A DNA stretch of 63,063 nt from Lachnospiraceae bacterium (GTDB lineage: Bacteria; Bacillota; Clostridia; Lachnospirales; Lachnospiraceae). The number at the start of each line of letters is the position of its first letter. Position 1 is the stretch's first letter. Below are positions 12,148-20,425 of the stretch, piece by piece. The translations under genes were made by a program, and so were the position numbers. The DNA lies in the NCBI GenBank assembly GCA_011959285.1, contig BLLW01000015.1, positions 1 through 63,063 of the forward strand. The letters are read 5' to 3'. Below the pieces are notes generated by a model. The model was not told where the DNA came from, did not search any database, and worked only from the letters and a program-made list of their open reading frames with translations.

Positions 12148-12194
12148 GATATTGTGAATGTTTTTGGGTATGCTGGTGGTAAGGAGGTGATTAG

Positions 12195-13394
12195 ATGGTT
12201 GTTAGACCTTATTATATGGATATTTTGAAGAAGTATCGGGATGTGGCGCTGGTGAAGGTGCTGGCGGGGGTTCGGCGCTGCGGGAAGTCTACGATTTTGG
12301 AAATGCTCAGAGAGAATTTGATTGAGGATGGGGTTTGCGCGGAGCGAATCATTAGTGTGTCTTATACTTCGGAAGAGCTTGAAGATGGGATGACGGATAA
12401 GAATATGTATAATGGTATCAAGGAGAGGATGGTTGGGGAGGAACGATATTATCTTTTGCTTGATGAGGTACAGGAAATTACCGGCTGGGAAAAAGCTGTC
12501 AACAGTCTGCTGGAAAATGCCAATACGGATATTTATGTGACAGGTTCTAATTCTAAGTTGATGTCAAGTGAGATATCCACTTATCTGACAGGGCGGTATA
12601 TTTTGATTCCTGTATTTACACTATCTTTTGCAGAATATTTGGAATTTAAGAAATCAGATGACCGCGCGCCTAGGGAGCTTTTGAATGAGTATATACGGAT
12701 GGGAGGTTTTCCGATTGTGGCGGGCAGCGGTGTGGATGAGCGCGGGGCATATCAGATCGTGGAGGGGATTTATCATTCTGTTATTTCCAGCGATATTACC
12801 AAGCGTCATAAGATTACGAATTTTGATCTTTTTAACCGTGTGGTGAAGTATGTGGTGGAAAATGTGGGCAAGACTTTTTCGGCGCATGCGATTGTGAAGT
12901 TCTTAAAAAGCGAGGGGCGTTCGCTGTCGGTGGAAGCTGTTTATAATTATCTGGAATGGCTGGAAAAAGCATTCGTGATTTATCGATGTCAGAGATATGA
13001 TATGCAGGGGAAGTCTGTGTTGAAGACGCAGGAGAAGTTTTATCTTGCGGATGCGTCCTTAAAATATAGCATAATGGGTTTCAATCCTAAGTATGTTGCC
13101 GCTATGCTTGAAAATATCGTTTATTTTGAGCTTCGCAGAAAAGGCTATGAGGTATATATCGGCAAGAATGAAGCGAAAGAGATTGATTTTGTGGCGGTGA
13201 GGCGCGATGAGCGTATCTACGTGCAGGTGTGCCGCAATCTGCCGGAGGAATCCGACCGGGAGATTGCTAATCTGCTTGAAATCAGGGATCATTACCCCAA
13301 ATATGTGGTGACGCTTGATGCCCTTGCATCGGGGAATGTCAACGGGGTTAAGATTATGCATTTGGCGGATTTTTTGTTGATGGATGTGTATTAA
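12195..13394 (+). CDS. AAA-type ATPase with DUF4143 domain
   Basis: 399 residues. The P-loop is 'GVRRCGKSTILEML' (near residue 25), Walker B is 'YYLLLDEVQEI', and a sensor-like 'IYVTGSNSKLMSSE' follows. The C-terminal DUF4143 region includes 'KFYLADASLKYSIMGF' and a nuclease-like 'YVGKNEAKEIDFVAV' motif, where an E..D pattern recalls PD-(D/E)XK folds. These proteins are abundant, often multi-copy and mobile in Bacteroidetes and Clostridia, and their function is not established. TAAGGAGG lies just before ATG 12195. The stretch is rich in G/T at third positions compared with its neighbours, a hint of separate ancestry. Confidence 0.88.
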   Translation: MVVRPYYMDILKKYRDVALVKVLAGVRRCGKSTILEMLRENLIEDGVCAERIISVSYTSEELEDGMTDKNMYNGIKERMVGEERYYLLLDEVQEITGWEKAVNSLLENANTDIYVTGSNSKLMSSEISTYLTGRYILIPVFTLSFAEYLEFKKSDDRAPRELLNEYIRMGGFPIVAGSGVDERGAYQIVEGIYHSVISSDITKRHKITNFDLFNRVVKYVVENVGKTFSAHAIVKFLKSEGRSLSVEAVYNYLEWLEKAFVIYRCQRYDMQGKSVLKTQEKFYLADASLKYSIMGFNPKYVAAMLENIVYFELRRKGYEVYIGKNEAKEIDFVAVRRDERIYVQVCRNLPEESDREIANLLEIRDHYPKYVVTLDALASGNVNGVKIMHLADFLLMDVY

Positions 13395-13428
13395 AGGGGC
13401 ATTGGTTATGGAAAATGCAAAAGAGGGC

Positions 13429-13477
13429 TTGACAAAGCGACACAAGTGACGCATAATAAAAAGCGACATGAGTGTTG
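13429..13477 (+). promoter_or_regulatory. Promoter and probable TetR operators
   Basis: TTGACA (13429-13434) and CATAAT (13452-13457) are 17 bases apart. Within the spacer, GCGACACAAGTGACGC (13437-13452) is a near-perfect dyad, and a related half-conserved copy GCGACATGAGTGTTG follows at 13463-13477. Placement over the promoter suggests autorepression by the TetR protein encoded next. Confidence 0.65.
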
Positions 13478-13493
13478 AAAAAGGAGGCGCAAA

Positions 13494-14090
13494 ATGAGTG
13501 TGCGGGGAGATAAGACAAGGAAGGATATTTTGGAAAAGGCATATGGTCTGTTTGCGGAAAAGGGATTTAAAGACGTTACGATGAAGGATATCTGTGAACA
13601 GACGGGGCTTAGCCGGGGGGGATTGTATCGGCATTATGAAAGTACGGAACAAATTTTTCTGGAGATCGTCAATTCTTTTTCCGACAGGCAAAAGGTTGAA
13701 ATATCTTCTAAAATAGAACGGCGTATTCCTGCGGTCACGATATTGGAGGAGGAGCTGTCTGGGTATGTAAAGGAAATGCTGGACTGTGAAAATAGCTTAA
13801 GTCTTGCCCTGTGCGAATTTTTTAGTGATCCGGCAGTCTCTAAAACAGACAATTCGGTGATGAGGCAGTATGAAGGCTCAAAGTCGGCGTGGATGGAACT
13901 TATAAGCTATGGAACTCGTACGAAGGAGTTTTGCTGCGAAAACCCGGAGGCAGTTTTTCACCTCATTGTGTTTGCATATCAGGGGGTACGAATGTACAGC
14001 AGGATGATGAAAATGGAGAAAGACATTCCTGATCAAATAGTAAATGAGATAAAAAGACTTTTGCTGCCAGAGGAGGTAGGACATGAATAA
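13494..14090 (+). CDS. TetR/AcrR-family regulator
   Basis: 198 residues. The N-terminal TetR HTH (residues 8-55; 'ILEKAYGLFAEKGFKDVTMKDICEQTGLSRGGLYRHYES') is canonical and is followed by an all-helical ligand/dimer domain. AAGGAGG precedes ATG 13494. Its last codons overlap the GNAT gene by 8 bases, so the two form an operon, probably self-regulated through the dyads over the promoter. The effector is unknown. Confidence 0.9.
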   Translation: MSVRGDKTRKDILEKAYGLFAEKGFKDVTMKDICEQTGLSRGGLYRHYESTEQIFLEIVNSFSDRQKVEISSKIERRIPAVTILEEELSGYVKEMLDCENSLSLALCEFFSDPAVSKTDNSVMRQYEGSKSAWMELISYGTRTKEFCCENPEAVFHLIVFAYQGVRMYSRMMKMEKDIPDQIVNEIKRLLLPEEVGHE

Positions 14091-14622
14091 AAGAATATCT
14101 TTGATAAGACCTACATTAGAATTAAAGGAAGAAGCGCTTGCGTACCGCAGGGAACATTTTGCACACGGGGAGGATATTATTAACGGAAGCGAACTTTTTG
14201 ACAAAACGGAAAGTTATGAGGAGTGGCTGTCTGCCGTAACCCTCAATATGAATCCGGAAACGGTAAATGAAAACTGGGTCGTTACGGATACATTTTTTGC
14301 GGTCAGAGGAGATGATAATAAAATAATCGGCATAATTGATTTAAGGCATACGCTAAATGATTTTTTGAAGGACTTAGGAAATTGTGGGTACAGTGTGCGC
14401 CCCTCTGAGAGAAACAAAGGATACGCAACGGAAATGCTGGGGCAGGTTTGCGATATCGCGCGAAAATATGGCATGCCTAAGTTAAAGCTGTCTGTTGAAA
14501 AAAGTAATCTTGCTTCTGTCCGGACCATACAGAAGAACGGCGGCGTTTATAGTTATAGCTTTATGTTTGAAAATGAACAGGCTGATGTATATGTCATTAA
14601 GCTGGGAGAAGGCGCTTTATAG
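14083..14622 (+). CDS. GNAT-family N-acetyltransferase
   Basis: 179 residues with the acetyl-CoA-binding core. 'NCGYSVRPSERNKGYATEML' holds the R/Q-x-x-G-x-G/A-type motif A, and 'LSVEKSNLASVRTIQKNGGV' is the C-terminal motif. It resembles RimJ/RimL or small-molecule acetyltransferases. It overlaps the preceding TetR gene by 8 bases, so translation is probably coupled. An antibiotic or toxic amine as substrate would fit a TetR-GNAT pair but is only a guess. Confidence 0.85.
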   Translation: MNKRISLIRPTLELKEEALAYRREHFAHGEDIINGSELFDKTESYEEWLSAVTLNMNPETVNENWVVTDTFFAVRGDDNKIIGIIDLRHTLNDFLKDLGNCGYSVRPSERNKGYATEMLGQVCDIARKYGMPKLKLSVEKSNLASVRTIQKNGGVYSYSFMFENEQADVYVIKLGEGAL

Positions 14623-14699
14623 CATATTATTATTCCTTTTGGGTTGATATTGTTCCGAAAGGGAGGGTATAATGTTTTTGAAAGTGAGGTGTGCTGTTT

Positions 14700-15593
14700 A
14701 TGTATATGACGGTAAAACAGGCAGCAGAGAAGTGGGGGATTTCCGATAGACGTGTGCGTGTATTATGTGCAGAAGGTAAGATTTTGGGTGTCACCCGTGA
14801 AGGACGCAGCTGGATGATTCCTATAGATGCGAGAAAACCAGATGATGGACGTTTCAAAGCCACAGAAAGCTTATTGACAGCGATTGACAGAAAGAAAAGA
14901 GAACTGGACAGCAGACGTCCGCTGACTAAGGGGGAATTGGAACGTCTGACCGAAGAATTTGTTGTGGAGTATACCTATAATTCTAATGCAATTGAGGGAA
15001 ATACGCTGACTTTGCGTGAGACAGATATGGTTTTGCGGGGGCTGACGATTGACAGGAAGCCGCTAAAAGACCATATGGAAGCGGTCGGGCACAAAGAGGC
15101 GTTTGATTTTGTGAGAGATTTGGTAAAAGATCAGGTGCTTTTATCGGAGGGCATCATCAAGCAGATTCATTATCTCGTATTGGCGGATAAACGTGAGGAT
15201 CGTGGCGTTTACAGAAGGGTTCCTGTTAGGATTGTAGGGGCGAAACATGAGCCGGCACAGCCATATTTGATTCAGCCCAAAATGGAACAGCTTCTGGAAG
15301 ACTATGGAAACAGCACAGAGCATATCATTCCGCGGCTTGCACGATTTCATATTGAATTTGAGGGAATCCACCCTTTTATCGACGGAAATGGCAGAACTGG
15401 GCGGCTACTTGTGAATTTGGAATTGATGAAAGCCGGATATCCGCCGATTGATATTAAATTTGCAGACAGGGTCTCTTATTACAATGCGTTTGATGAATAT
15501 CATGTAAAACATAATCTTGGCGCAATGGAAAAGTTGCTTGAAGGTTATGTAAATGCAAGATTGGATAGTTACTTAGCGATGCTGGAAGTATAA
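14700..15593 (+). CDS. Fic-domain protein with N-terminal excisionase-like HTH
   Basis: About 297 residues from ATG 14700; GTG 14691 and ATG 14706 are also possible, with GTGAGGTG upstream. Residues 5-45 resemble an excisionase/MerR-like DNA-binding HTH ('TVKQAAEKWGISDRRVRVLC'). The Fic core 'HPFIDGNGRTGR' (about residues 224-235) has every catalytic residue for AMP transfer. The inhibitory helix motif S-N-A-I-E-G lies N-terminal of the core, placing it in the self-inhibited class II Fic proteins. 'PAQPYLIQPKMEQLLEDY' is the typical flap region. No antitoxin gene adjoins it. Target protein unknown. Confidence 0.9.
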   Translation: MYMTVKQAAEKWGISDRRVRVLCAEGKILGVTREGRSWMIPIDARKPDDGRFKATESLLTAIDRKKRELDSRRPLTKGELERLTEEFVVEYTYNSNAIEGNTLTLRETDMVLRGLTIDRKPLKDHMEAVGHKEAFDFVRDLVKDQVLLSEGIIKQIHYLVLADKREDRGVYRRVPVRIVGAKHEPAQPYLIQPKMEQLLEDYGNSTEHIIPRLARFHIEFEGIHPFIDGNGRTGRLLVNLELMKAGYPPIDIKFADRVSYYNAFDEYHVKHNLGAMEKLLEGYVNARLDSYLAMLEV

Positions 15594-15619
15594 TCATGTG
15601 GTGAGACGGTATCATACTT

Positions 15620-16432
15620 TCACTTTTCAATCATAATACTTTCGCCATCGCCCGGAATAACTAAGTTGCCCGAATAAAACTTTTGCCCTTCGTCTGCGTA
15701 TAGCTTTTTTCTATCCGCAATATGGCTGTCTTCTGTATGCATCAGCAAAAGGTTTTTGATATGCAGATCTTCTGCCATGGAGCAGACATCTTTTACGGTA
15801 CTGTGGTGTTTTTCATATGGTTTAAATTTTTCCCGTTCAGAGTACAGGCAGAAGGCTTCATGGAGCAAATAATCTGAATCTGCCGCGTCATCATAAAATT
15901 CTTTGTTTAGCGGTTCGTCTCCGCAAAAAAACAGGCTGTTTTCTTTGATTTTGAAACCGTATTGTAAAAGTTTTGTCGACTTAATATCAAAAAAAGTGAT
16001 TTCCCGATTAAGGATATGATGGGAATCACCATTGTGCAGCTTTATGAATACAAATCTCCGGTCAAATAAATCTGTGATTTTCGTCATTAAGACAATCCTA
16101 CATATTGTCTGTAACTGATCAACTACTTCCTCATGTGCATATATTTTTAAATTGCCGTCATATTTGTTGTTAAGAAGTAATTGACCTATCATTCTGATGA
16201 TCCATACGGCGCCTAATATATGGTCAGAATGGGCGTGAGTAACAAATAAATCATGAATCTGCGTGAGCGGAATTTCCTGTTCCTCCAATATCCGGAGGAT
16301 CTGATTGCCGCCGCCTGCATCCACCATAAAACACTGATTATTTTCCCTTAATACGAAGCAGGTGTTATAACACTTTGTGACCGTTGCGTGTCCGGTACCA
16401 AGCATAGTAATACATAATTTATTGTCACTCAT
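15620..16432 (-). CDS. MBL-fold metallo-hydrolase, RNase Z-like
   Basis: About 270 residues. 'MLGTGHATVTKCYNTCFVL' opens the fold, the Zn motif is 'VTHAHSDHILG', and 'LFFCGDEPLN', 'HEAFC' and 'LLLMHTEDSH' supply the later metal ligands. This is the layout of RNase Z/ElaC-related proteins, though many such paralogues act on small molecules. ATG 16432 is chosen because GGAG lies 8 bases upstream; a longer in-frame extension lacks a site. It lies 41 bases downstream of the flavin reductase gene on the same strand, so co-transcription is likely. Confidence 0.82.
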   Translation of the reverse strand: MSDNKLCITMLGTGHATVTKCYNTCFVLRENNQCFMVDAGGGNQILRILEEQEIPLTQIHDLFVTHAHSDHILGAVWIIRMIGQLLLNNKYDGNLKIYAHEEVVDQLQTICRIVLMTKITDLFDRRFVFIKLHNGDSHHILNREITFFDIKSTKLLQYGFKIKENSLFFCGDEPLNKEFYDDAADSDYLLHEAFCLYSEREKFKPYEKHHSTVKDVCSMAEDLHIKNLLLMHTEDSHIADRKKLYADEGQKFYSGNLVIPGDGESIMIEK

Positions 16433-16473
16433 ATTTTTCTCCATTCCGAAGCGTTTTGCGCTGAGGCGCAAAG

Positions 16474-17040
16474 TTACTTTTTAAGCTGTAAACCGTCTCT
16501 GAAAGCTTCGCCCACTCTTTCCCCCACTTTATAGTAGCCATGTGTATAAGGATCAAAGGCGATTGCATTCACCAGAGACATATCGATCTTGCCGTCAACC
16601 AGAACCTTTTCATCTGCTGTGACATTTACGACTCTGCCGATGACGCCGCAGCCGTACTCGCTGTCCTGATATTCAATAAATTCACATTCTAAGCAGAGCG
16701 GAAATTCATTGATGATTGGAGCATCCACAATTTCAGACTTGGCGGCGGTAAGACCGCTGTTTTCAAATTTGTTTGAAACTTTGTTGCCCGATTCGACGCC
16801 AAAGTAGTCGGCTTCCACTACATGGGCAGCGTCAGCGATGCTTACTGTGAAAGCGCCTCTTTTCTTGATGTTTTTAACGGTTTTGTGCGTTTCCGTTAAA
16901 TTGAGGGCAACTTTGTCTCTCTCCTGCATGGTACCCCACGCGGCATTCATCACATTGACACTGCCGTCTTCATTGTAGGTTGCTACCATTAAAACCGGCA
17001 TTGGAAAGATGCCTTCTGTTATGCTGAGTTTTTTTCTCAT
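16474..17040 (-). CDS. Flavin reductase-like FMN-binding protein
   Basis: 188 residues of the flavin-reductase-like family. The N-terminal 'PMPVLMVATYNEDGSVNVMNAAWGT' and 'RDKVALNLTETHKTVKNIKKRGAFTVSIAD' hold the FMN-contact region, and 'PLCLECEFIEY' closes the barrel. Members reduce free flavin or transfer electrons using NAD(P)H; some are orphan flavoproteins. It is divergently transcribed from an HxlR regulator 107 bases away, a frequent pair, which implies control by that protein in response to electrophile or redox stress. Confidence 0.87.
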   Translation of the reverse strand: MRKKLSITEGIFPMPVLMVATYNEDGSVNVMNAAWGTMQERDKVALNLTETHKTVKNIKKRGAFTVSIADAAHVVEADYFGVESGNKVSNKFENSGLTAAKSEIVDAPIINEFPLCLECEFIEYQDSEYGCGVIGRVVNVTADEKVLVDGKIDMSLVNAIAFDPYTHGYYKVGERVGEAFRDGLQLKK

Positions 17041-17147
17041 TGTGATTACCTCGTTTCTTGTATAGGATTGACATGTTCTATGTCTTTATATATGATTGTA
17101 GCAGGTAACGTATAAAGTGCAAGTACTGTCTTAAAGGAAAGTGTAAA

Positions 17148-17480
17148 ATGATAAAGAACTATATAAAAGAAGCTAATTTTGAAGATACGGGATTCAGCTA
17201 TACGTTGTCGCTGATATCTGGCAAGCATAAGATGGTCATTCTTTACTGTCTGATGGAGTTTAGCGTTGTGAGGTTCAATGAATTGAAAAGATACCTGAAA
17301 AAAGTGTCGGACAAAACACTCAGCAACAACCTAAAAGAGCTGGAGGCGGACCGGCTCATTATCAGAAAAGAATATCCTCAGATACCGCCCAAGGTTGAAT
17401 ACTGCCTGAGCGAGAGGGGAAAATCTCTTATGGATGTTTTAGACCAGCTGTGTGTCTGGGGGGAAAATAATAGACAATAA
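17148..17480 (+). CDS. HxlR-family winged-helix regulator
   Basis: 110 residues. The HxlR winged helix covers nearly the whole protein: 'LSLISGKHKMVILYCLMEFSVVRFNELKR', 'VSDKTLSNNLKELEADRLIIRKEYPQIPPKVEYCLSERG'. It is divergent from the flavin reductase gene and is its likely regulator. No conserved sensory Cys is obvious near the N-terminus, although one Cys (residue ~29) lies in the recognition domain. Confidence 0.9.
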   Translation: MIKNYIKEANFEDTGFSYTLSLISGKHKMVILYCLMEFSVVRFNELKRYLKKVSDKTLSNNLKELEADRLIIRKEYPQIPPKVEYCLSERGKSLMDVLDQLCVWGENNRQ

Positions 17481-17564
17481 TGCTTGCAGGTATGGCTGGA
17501 TAATGTTACCATAGTTGGCAGAGATTTAAGAGTATCAATATCATTTTAAGCAAAAAGAGGATAG

Positions 17565-18635
17565 ATGATGAACTGGGAAAAGAATGTAAGGAGGGTAGAA
17601 CCCTACGTTGCAGGGGAGCAGCCCAAGGCAGAAGGCGTGATCAAGTTAAATACAAACGAATGCCCTTATCCGCCGGCGCCGGGGGTTAAGCGGATTGCCG
17701 AAAGCCTTAACTGTGATAAGCTGCGCCTCTACCCCGATATGAATGCGGAAAAGCTGGTGAACGCGCTGGCGGATTATTATCATGTATCGCCCGCCCAAGT
17801 CTTTGTGGGAGTGGGGTCGGACGATGTGCTGGCGATGGCGTTCCTAACCTTTTTTAACGGCGGAGAGCCGATTTTGTTTCCTGATATTACCTACTCTTTT
17901 TATGATGTGTGGGCGGAACTTTTCAGGATTCCTTATAAAACATGTGCCCTGGATGAAAATTTCTGCATTAAAAAGGAAGACTATCTGACGCCCAATGGAG
18001 GCATCATTATCCCGAACCCTAACGCGCCTACCGGGGTATTGGAGGATACGGGTCTGTTTGAAGAAATTCTTGCGGCAAACCCGGATTCTGTGGTGATTGT
18101 TGACGAGGCGTATGTAGATTTCGGTGGTAGGAGCATGGTGCCCTATGTGGATCAGTATGACAATCTGATGGTAGTGCAGACCTTTTCCAAATCCCGGGCG
18201 ATGGCGGGGATGCGGCTTGGCTTTGCCATTGCAAATGAAAAGCTGATCGGTTATTTAAAGAACGTGAAGTTCTCCTTCAATTCATACACAATGAATATGC
18301 CGGCAATTGAAATGGGAACGGCGGCGGTCTTGGAGGATGCTTACTTTAAAGAGATTGTGGGAAAAATCGTAAAGACAAGGGAATGGACGAAAGAGAAATT
18401 GCAAAGGTTGGGATTTTCCTTTGCGGATTCCCAGAGTAACTTTTTATTTGTCACCCATGAAAGAGTTCCCGCAGAGGAGATTTTTCTTGCTCTGAAAAAA
18501 AACAATATTTATGTAAGATATTGGAAGAAACCCAGGATAGACAATCATCTGCGCATCACCATTGGGACGGATGAACAGATGGAGACGCTGGTTGCATTTT
18601 TAGAAGAGTATTTAAATGAAAGAAAAGGTGATTGA
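17565..18635 (+). CDS. hisC: Histidinol-phosphate aminotransferase
   Basis: 356 residues, the usual HisC length. 'IKLNTNECPYPPAPGV', 'VGVGSDDVLAMAF', 'NPNAPTGVL', 'VDEAYVDFGG' and the PLP-lysine motif 'QTFSKSRAMAGMRLGFA' are all present. It converts histidinol-phosphate and 2-oxoglutarate to imidazole-acetol phosphate and glutamate (or the reverse transamination) in the cytoplasm. No other his genes are nearby, so it is an isolated copy; related subgroups also transaminate aromatic amino acids. Start at ATG 17565 or 17568. The next gene begins 1 base after its stop. Confidence 0.9.
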   Translation: MMNWEKNVRRVEPYVAGEQPKAEGVIKLNTNECPYPPAPGVKRIAESLNCDKLRLYPDMNAEKLVNALADYYHVSPAQVFVGVGSDDVLAMAFLTFFNGGEPILFPDITYSFYDVWAELFRIPYKTCALDENFCIKKEDYLTPNGGIIIPNPNAPTGVLEDTGLFEEILAANPDSVVIVDEAYVDFGGRSMVPYVDQYDNLMVVQTFSKSRAMAGMRLGFAIANEKLIGYLKNVKFSFNSYTMNMPAIEMGTAAVLEDAYFKEIVGKIVKTREWTKEKLQRLGFSFADSQSNFLFVTHERVPAEEIFLALKKNNIYVRYWKKPRIDNHLRITIGTDEQMETLVAFLEEYLNERKGD

Positions 18636-18636
18636 G

Positions 18637-19482
18637 ATGATTAAGACGATTTTAAAAGGTGTAGTGATGGGAACGGCAAACATTATTCCGGGAGTCAGCG
18701 GAGGAACTATGGCGGTTTCTATGGGTATTTATGATAAGCTGATTCATTGTCTGACCCATTTGTTCAAAGAATTTAAGGAAAGCATCAAGTTTCTTATTCC
18801 GGTTGCAATTGGAATGGGGATTGCGCTGGTGGGGCTGTCCTTTATTATCGAACCTGCCTTCGCCCATTTCCCGCTGCAGACGAACTGCCTGTTCGTGGGG
18901 CTGATCGTGGGAGGGCTTCCGGCGGTCATTAAGAAGGTAAAGGGAAAAGGGGTGAAAGTAAGTTATGTGATTCCCTTTTTGGTTTTCTTTGCGGTGGTAG
19001 TGGGAATGGCTGCTATAGGGGAGCAGGAAGGCGCGGCTGCGGATCTTTCCTTTAACCTCTGGTCGGTCATCAGGCTGTTCGTTGTGGGGGTTATTGCCTC
19101 TGCAACCATGGTGATTCCGGGAGTGAGCGGCTCTATGATGCTTCTGCTTATGGGATATTACAATCCAATTGTGGCTTCTATCAAGAATTTTGTCAAAGCT
19201 CTGGTAGCTTTTGATGTAAACGGTATTTTGCAGGGCTGCGGTGTCTTGGTTCCCATGGGACTAGGAATCGTGGTAGGCATTTTTGCCATTGCAAAGTTGA
19301 TTGAGGTTATCTTTGAGAAATTTCCGATTCAAGCATATTGGGCAATCATCGGTCTGATCGTGGCATCGCCCTTTGCCATCTTTTTATTGGGAGAAATCGG
19401 AACTGTTACGGTGGCAAGCGTGCTGGTGAGCGTGGTGACATTTGCAGTTGGATTTGTGGTAGCGATGAAGCTGGGAGAGTAA
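18637..19482 (+). CDS. DUF368 membrane protein, probable polyprenyl-phosphate flippase family
   Basis: About 281 residues with eight or so hydrophobic segments and the duplicated DUF368 signature: 'GVVMGTANIIPGVSGGTMAV' at the N-terminus and 'VIASATMVIPGVSGSMMLLLMG' in the second half. DUF368 (PopT-type) proteins have been linked to recycling of undecaprenyl phosphate across the membrane. ATG 18637 is preferred over ATG 18616 because AAAGGTGAT sits about 7 bases upstream and no overlap with hisC is needed. It is probably co-transcribed with hisC and the methyltransferase after it. Confidence 0.85.
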   Translation: MIKTILKGVVMGTANIIPGVSGGTMAVSMGIYDKLIHCLTHLFKEFKESIKFLIPVAIGMGIALVGLSFIIEPAFAHFPLQTNCLFVGLIVGGLPAVIKKVKGKGVKVSYVIPFLVFFAVVVGMAAIGEQEGAAADLSFNLWSVIRLFVVGVIASATMVIPGVSGSMMLLLMGYYNPIVASIKNFVKALVAFDVNGILQGCGVLVPMGLGIVVGIFAIAKLIEVIFEKFPIQAYWAIIGLIVASPFAIFLLGEIGTVTVASVLVSVVTFAVGFVVAMKLGE

Positions 19483-19483
19483 G

Positions 19484-20326
19484 TTGGAAGCATATACGGA
19501 TTTTGCGGGTGTGTATGACATTTTCATGGATGATACGCCTTATGAGGCGTGGGCGGATTTTCTGGTGTCCTTGATTGAAAAGTATGGGATTTCCGCACCC
19601 ATAGCATCTTCCTCAAAGATGGAGGAAAGATGCGCCGGACATATGGAAGAAAAAAGGGAAGAGATTTTAAAGAGCGAGCGAAATTTGGTGCTTGATTTAG
19701 GGTGTGGAACCGGAACGCTGACCGAGCTTTTATATAAGAGGGGCTATGATGTGATCGGCGTGGACAATTCGGAGGATATGTTGAACATTGCCCTTGCAAA
19801 AAGAGAAAAAACAGGCAGCGGAATTCTTTACCTGTGTCAGGATATGCGGGAATTGGACTTGTACAGCACCGTTGGAACGGTGGTGTGCGTCTGTGATTCC
19901 ATCAATTATCTTTTAGAGGATGAAGAGGTGGAAGATACCTTTTCACTGGTTCACAATTATCTGTATCCCGGAGGCATATTTATTTTTGACTTTAATACGG
20001 TTTATAAATACGAGAAAGTCATTGGAGATACGACCATTGCGGAAAACAGGGAAACGTGCAGTTTCATATGGGAAAATTATTACCATGAGCAGGAGCGGGT
20101 TAATGAGTATGATCTGACCATTTTTGCAAGGGAAGATTCGGGACTGTTCCGCCGCTTTTCGGAGACCCATTTTCAGAGAGGCTATACTCTTTCTGAAATG
20201 ACTGCTTTTGTAAAGAAGGCGGGAATGGAAGTGGTGCTGGTGTTGGATGCAGATACGCATAAGGAGCCTGGAGAGGACAGCGAGAGGATTTATGTGGTAG
20301 CACGGGAGTGTGGCAAAATCGTGTAA
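19484..20326 (+). CDS. Class I SAM-dependent methyltransferase
   Basis: 280 residues starting with TTG 19484, which immediately follows the DUF368 stop. Motif I is 'VLDLGCGTGTLTELLYKRGYDVIGVDNSEDML' (about residues 68-100), and motifs II/III lie in 'LYLCQDMRELDLYSTVGTVVCVCDSINYL'. The family fold is clear. Orthologues in Clostridia commonly lie near hslO, as here, but the substrate is unknown. Confidence 0.87.
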   Translation: MEAYTDFAGVYDIFMDDTPYEAWADFLVSLIEKYGISAPIASSSKMEERCAGHMEEKREEILKSERNLVLDLGCGTGTLTELLYKRGYDVIGVDNSEDMLNIALAKREKTGSGILYLCQDMRELDLYSTVGTVVCVCDSINYLLEDEEVEDTFSLVHNYLYPGGIFIFDFNTVYKYEKVIGDTTIAENRETCSFIWENYYHEQERVNEYDLTIFAREDSGLFRRFSETHFQRGYTLSEMTAFVKKAGMEVVLVLDADTHKEPGEDSERIYVVARECGKIV

Positions 20327-20412
20327 CGCAAATTTGTGCCGGAGCGTCACAAATTTGTCTGATGGCAGATGCAGATTTAAGATTTGCATCGTCTGTCGTG
20401 TAAACGCTCCGG
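20320..20412 (+). promoter_or_regulatory. Nested inverted repeats in the hslO leader (possible pseudoknot)
   Basis: CAAATTTGTG (20329-20338) pairs perfectly with CACAAATTTG (20348-20357). The 9-base loop between them, CCGGAGCGT (20339-20347), is the exact complement of ACGCTCCGG (20404-20412), which lies just ahead of the GGAGAGG ribosome site of hslO. A weaker hairpin (GATGCA...TGCATC) lies between. The segment is also flanked by near-identical TCGTGTAACGC (from 20320) and TCGTGTAAACGC (from 20396). It could be an RNA switch or a small inserted palindromic element. Confidence 0.6.
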
Positions 20413-20425
20413 AATGGAGAGGAAA

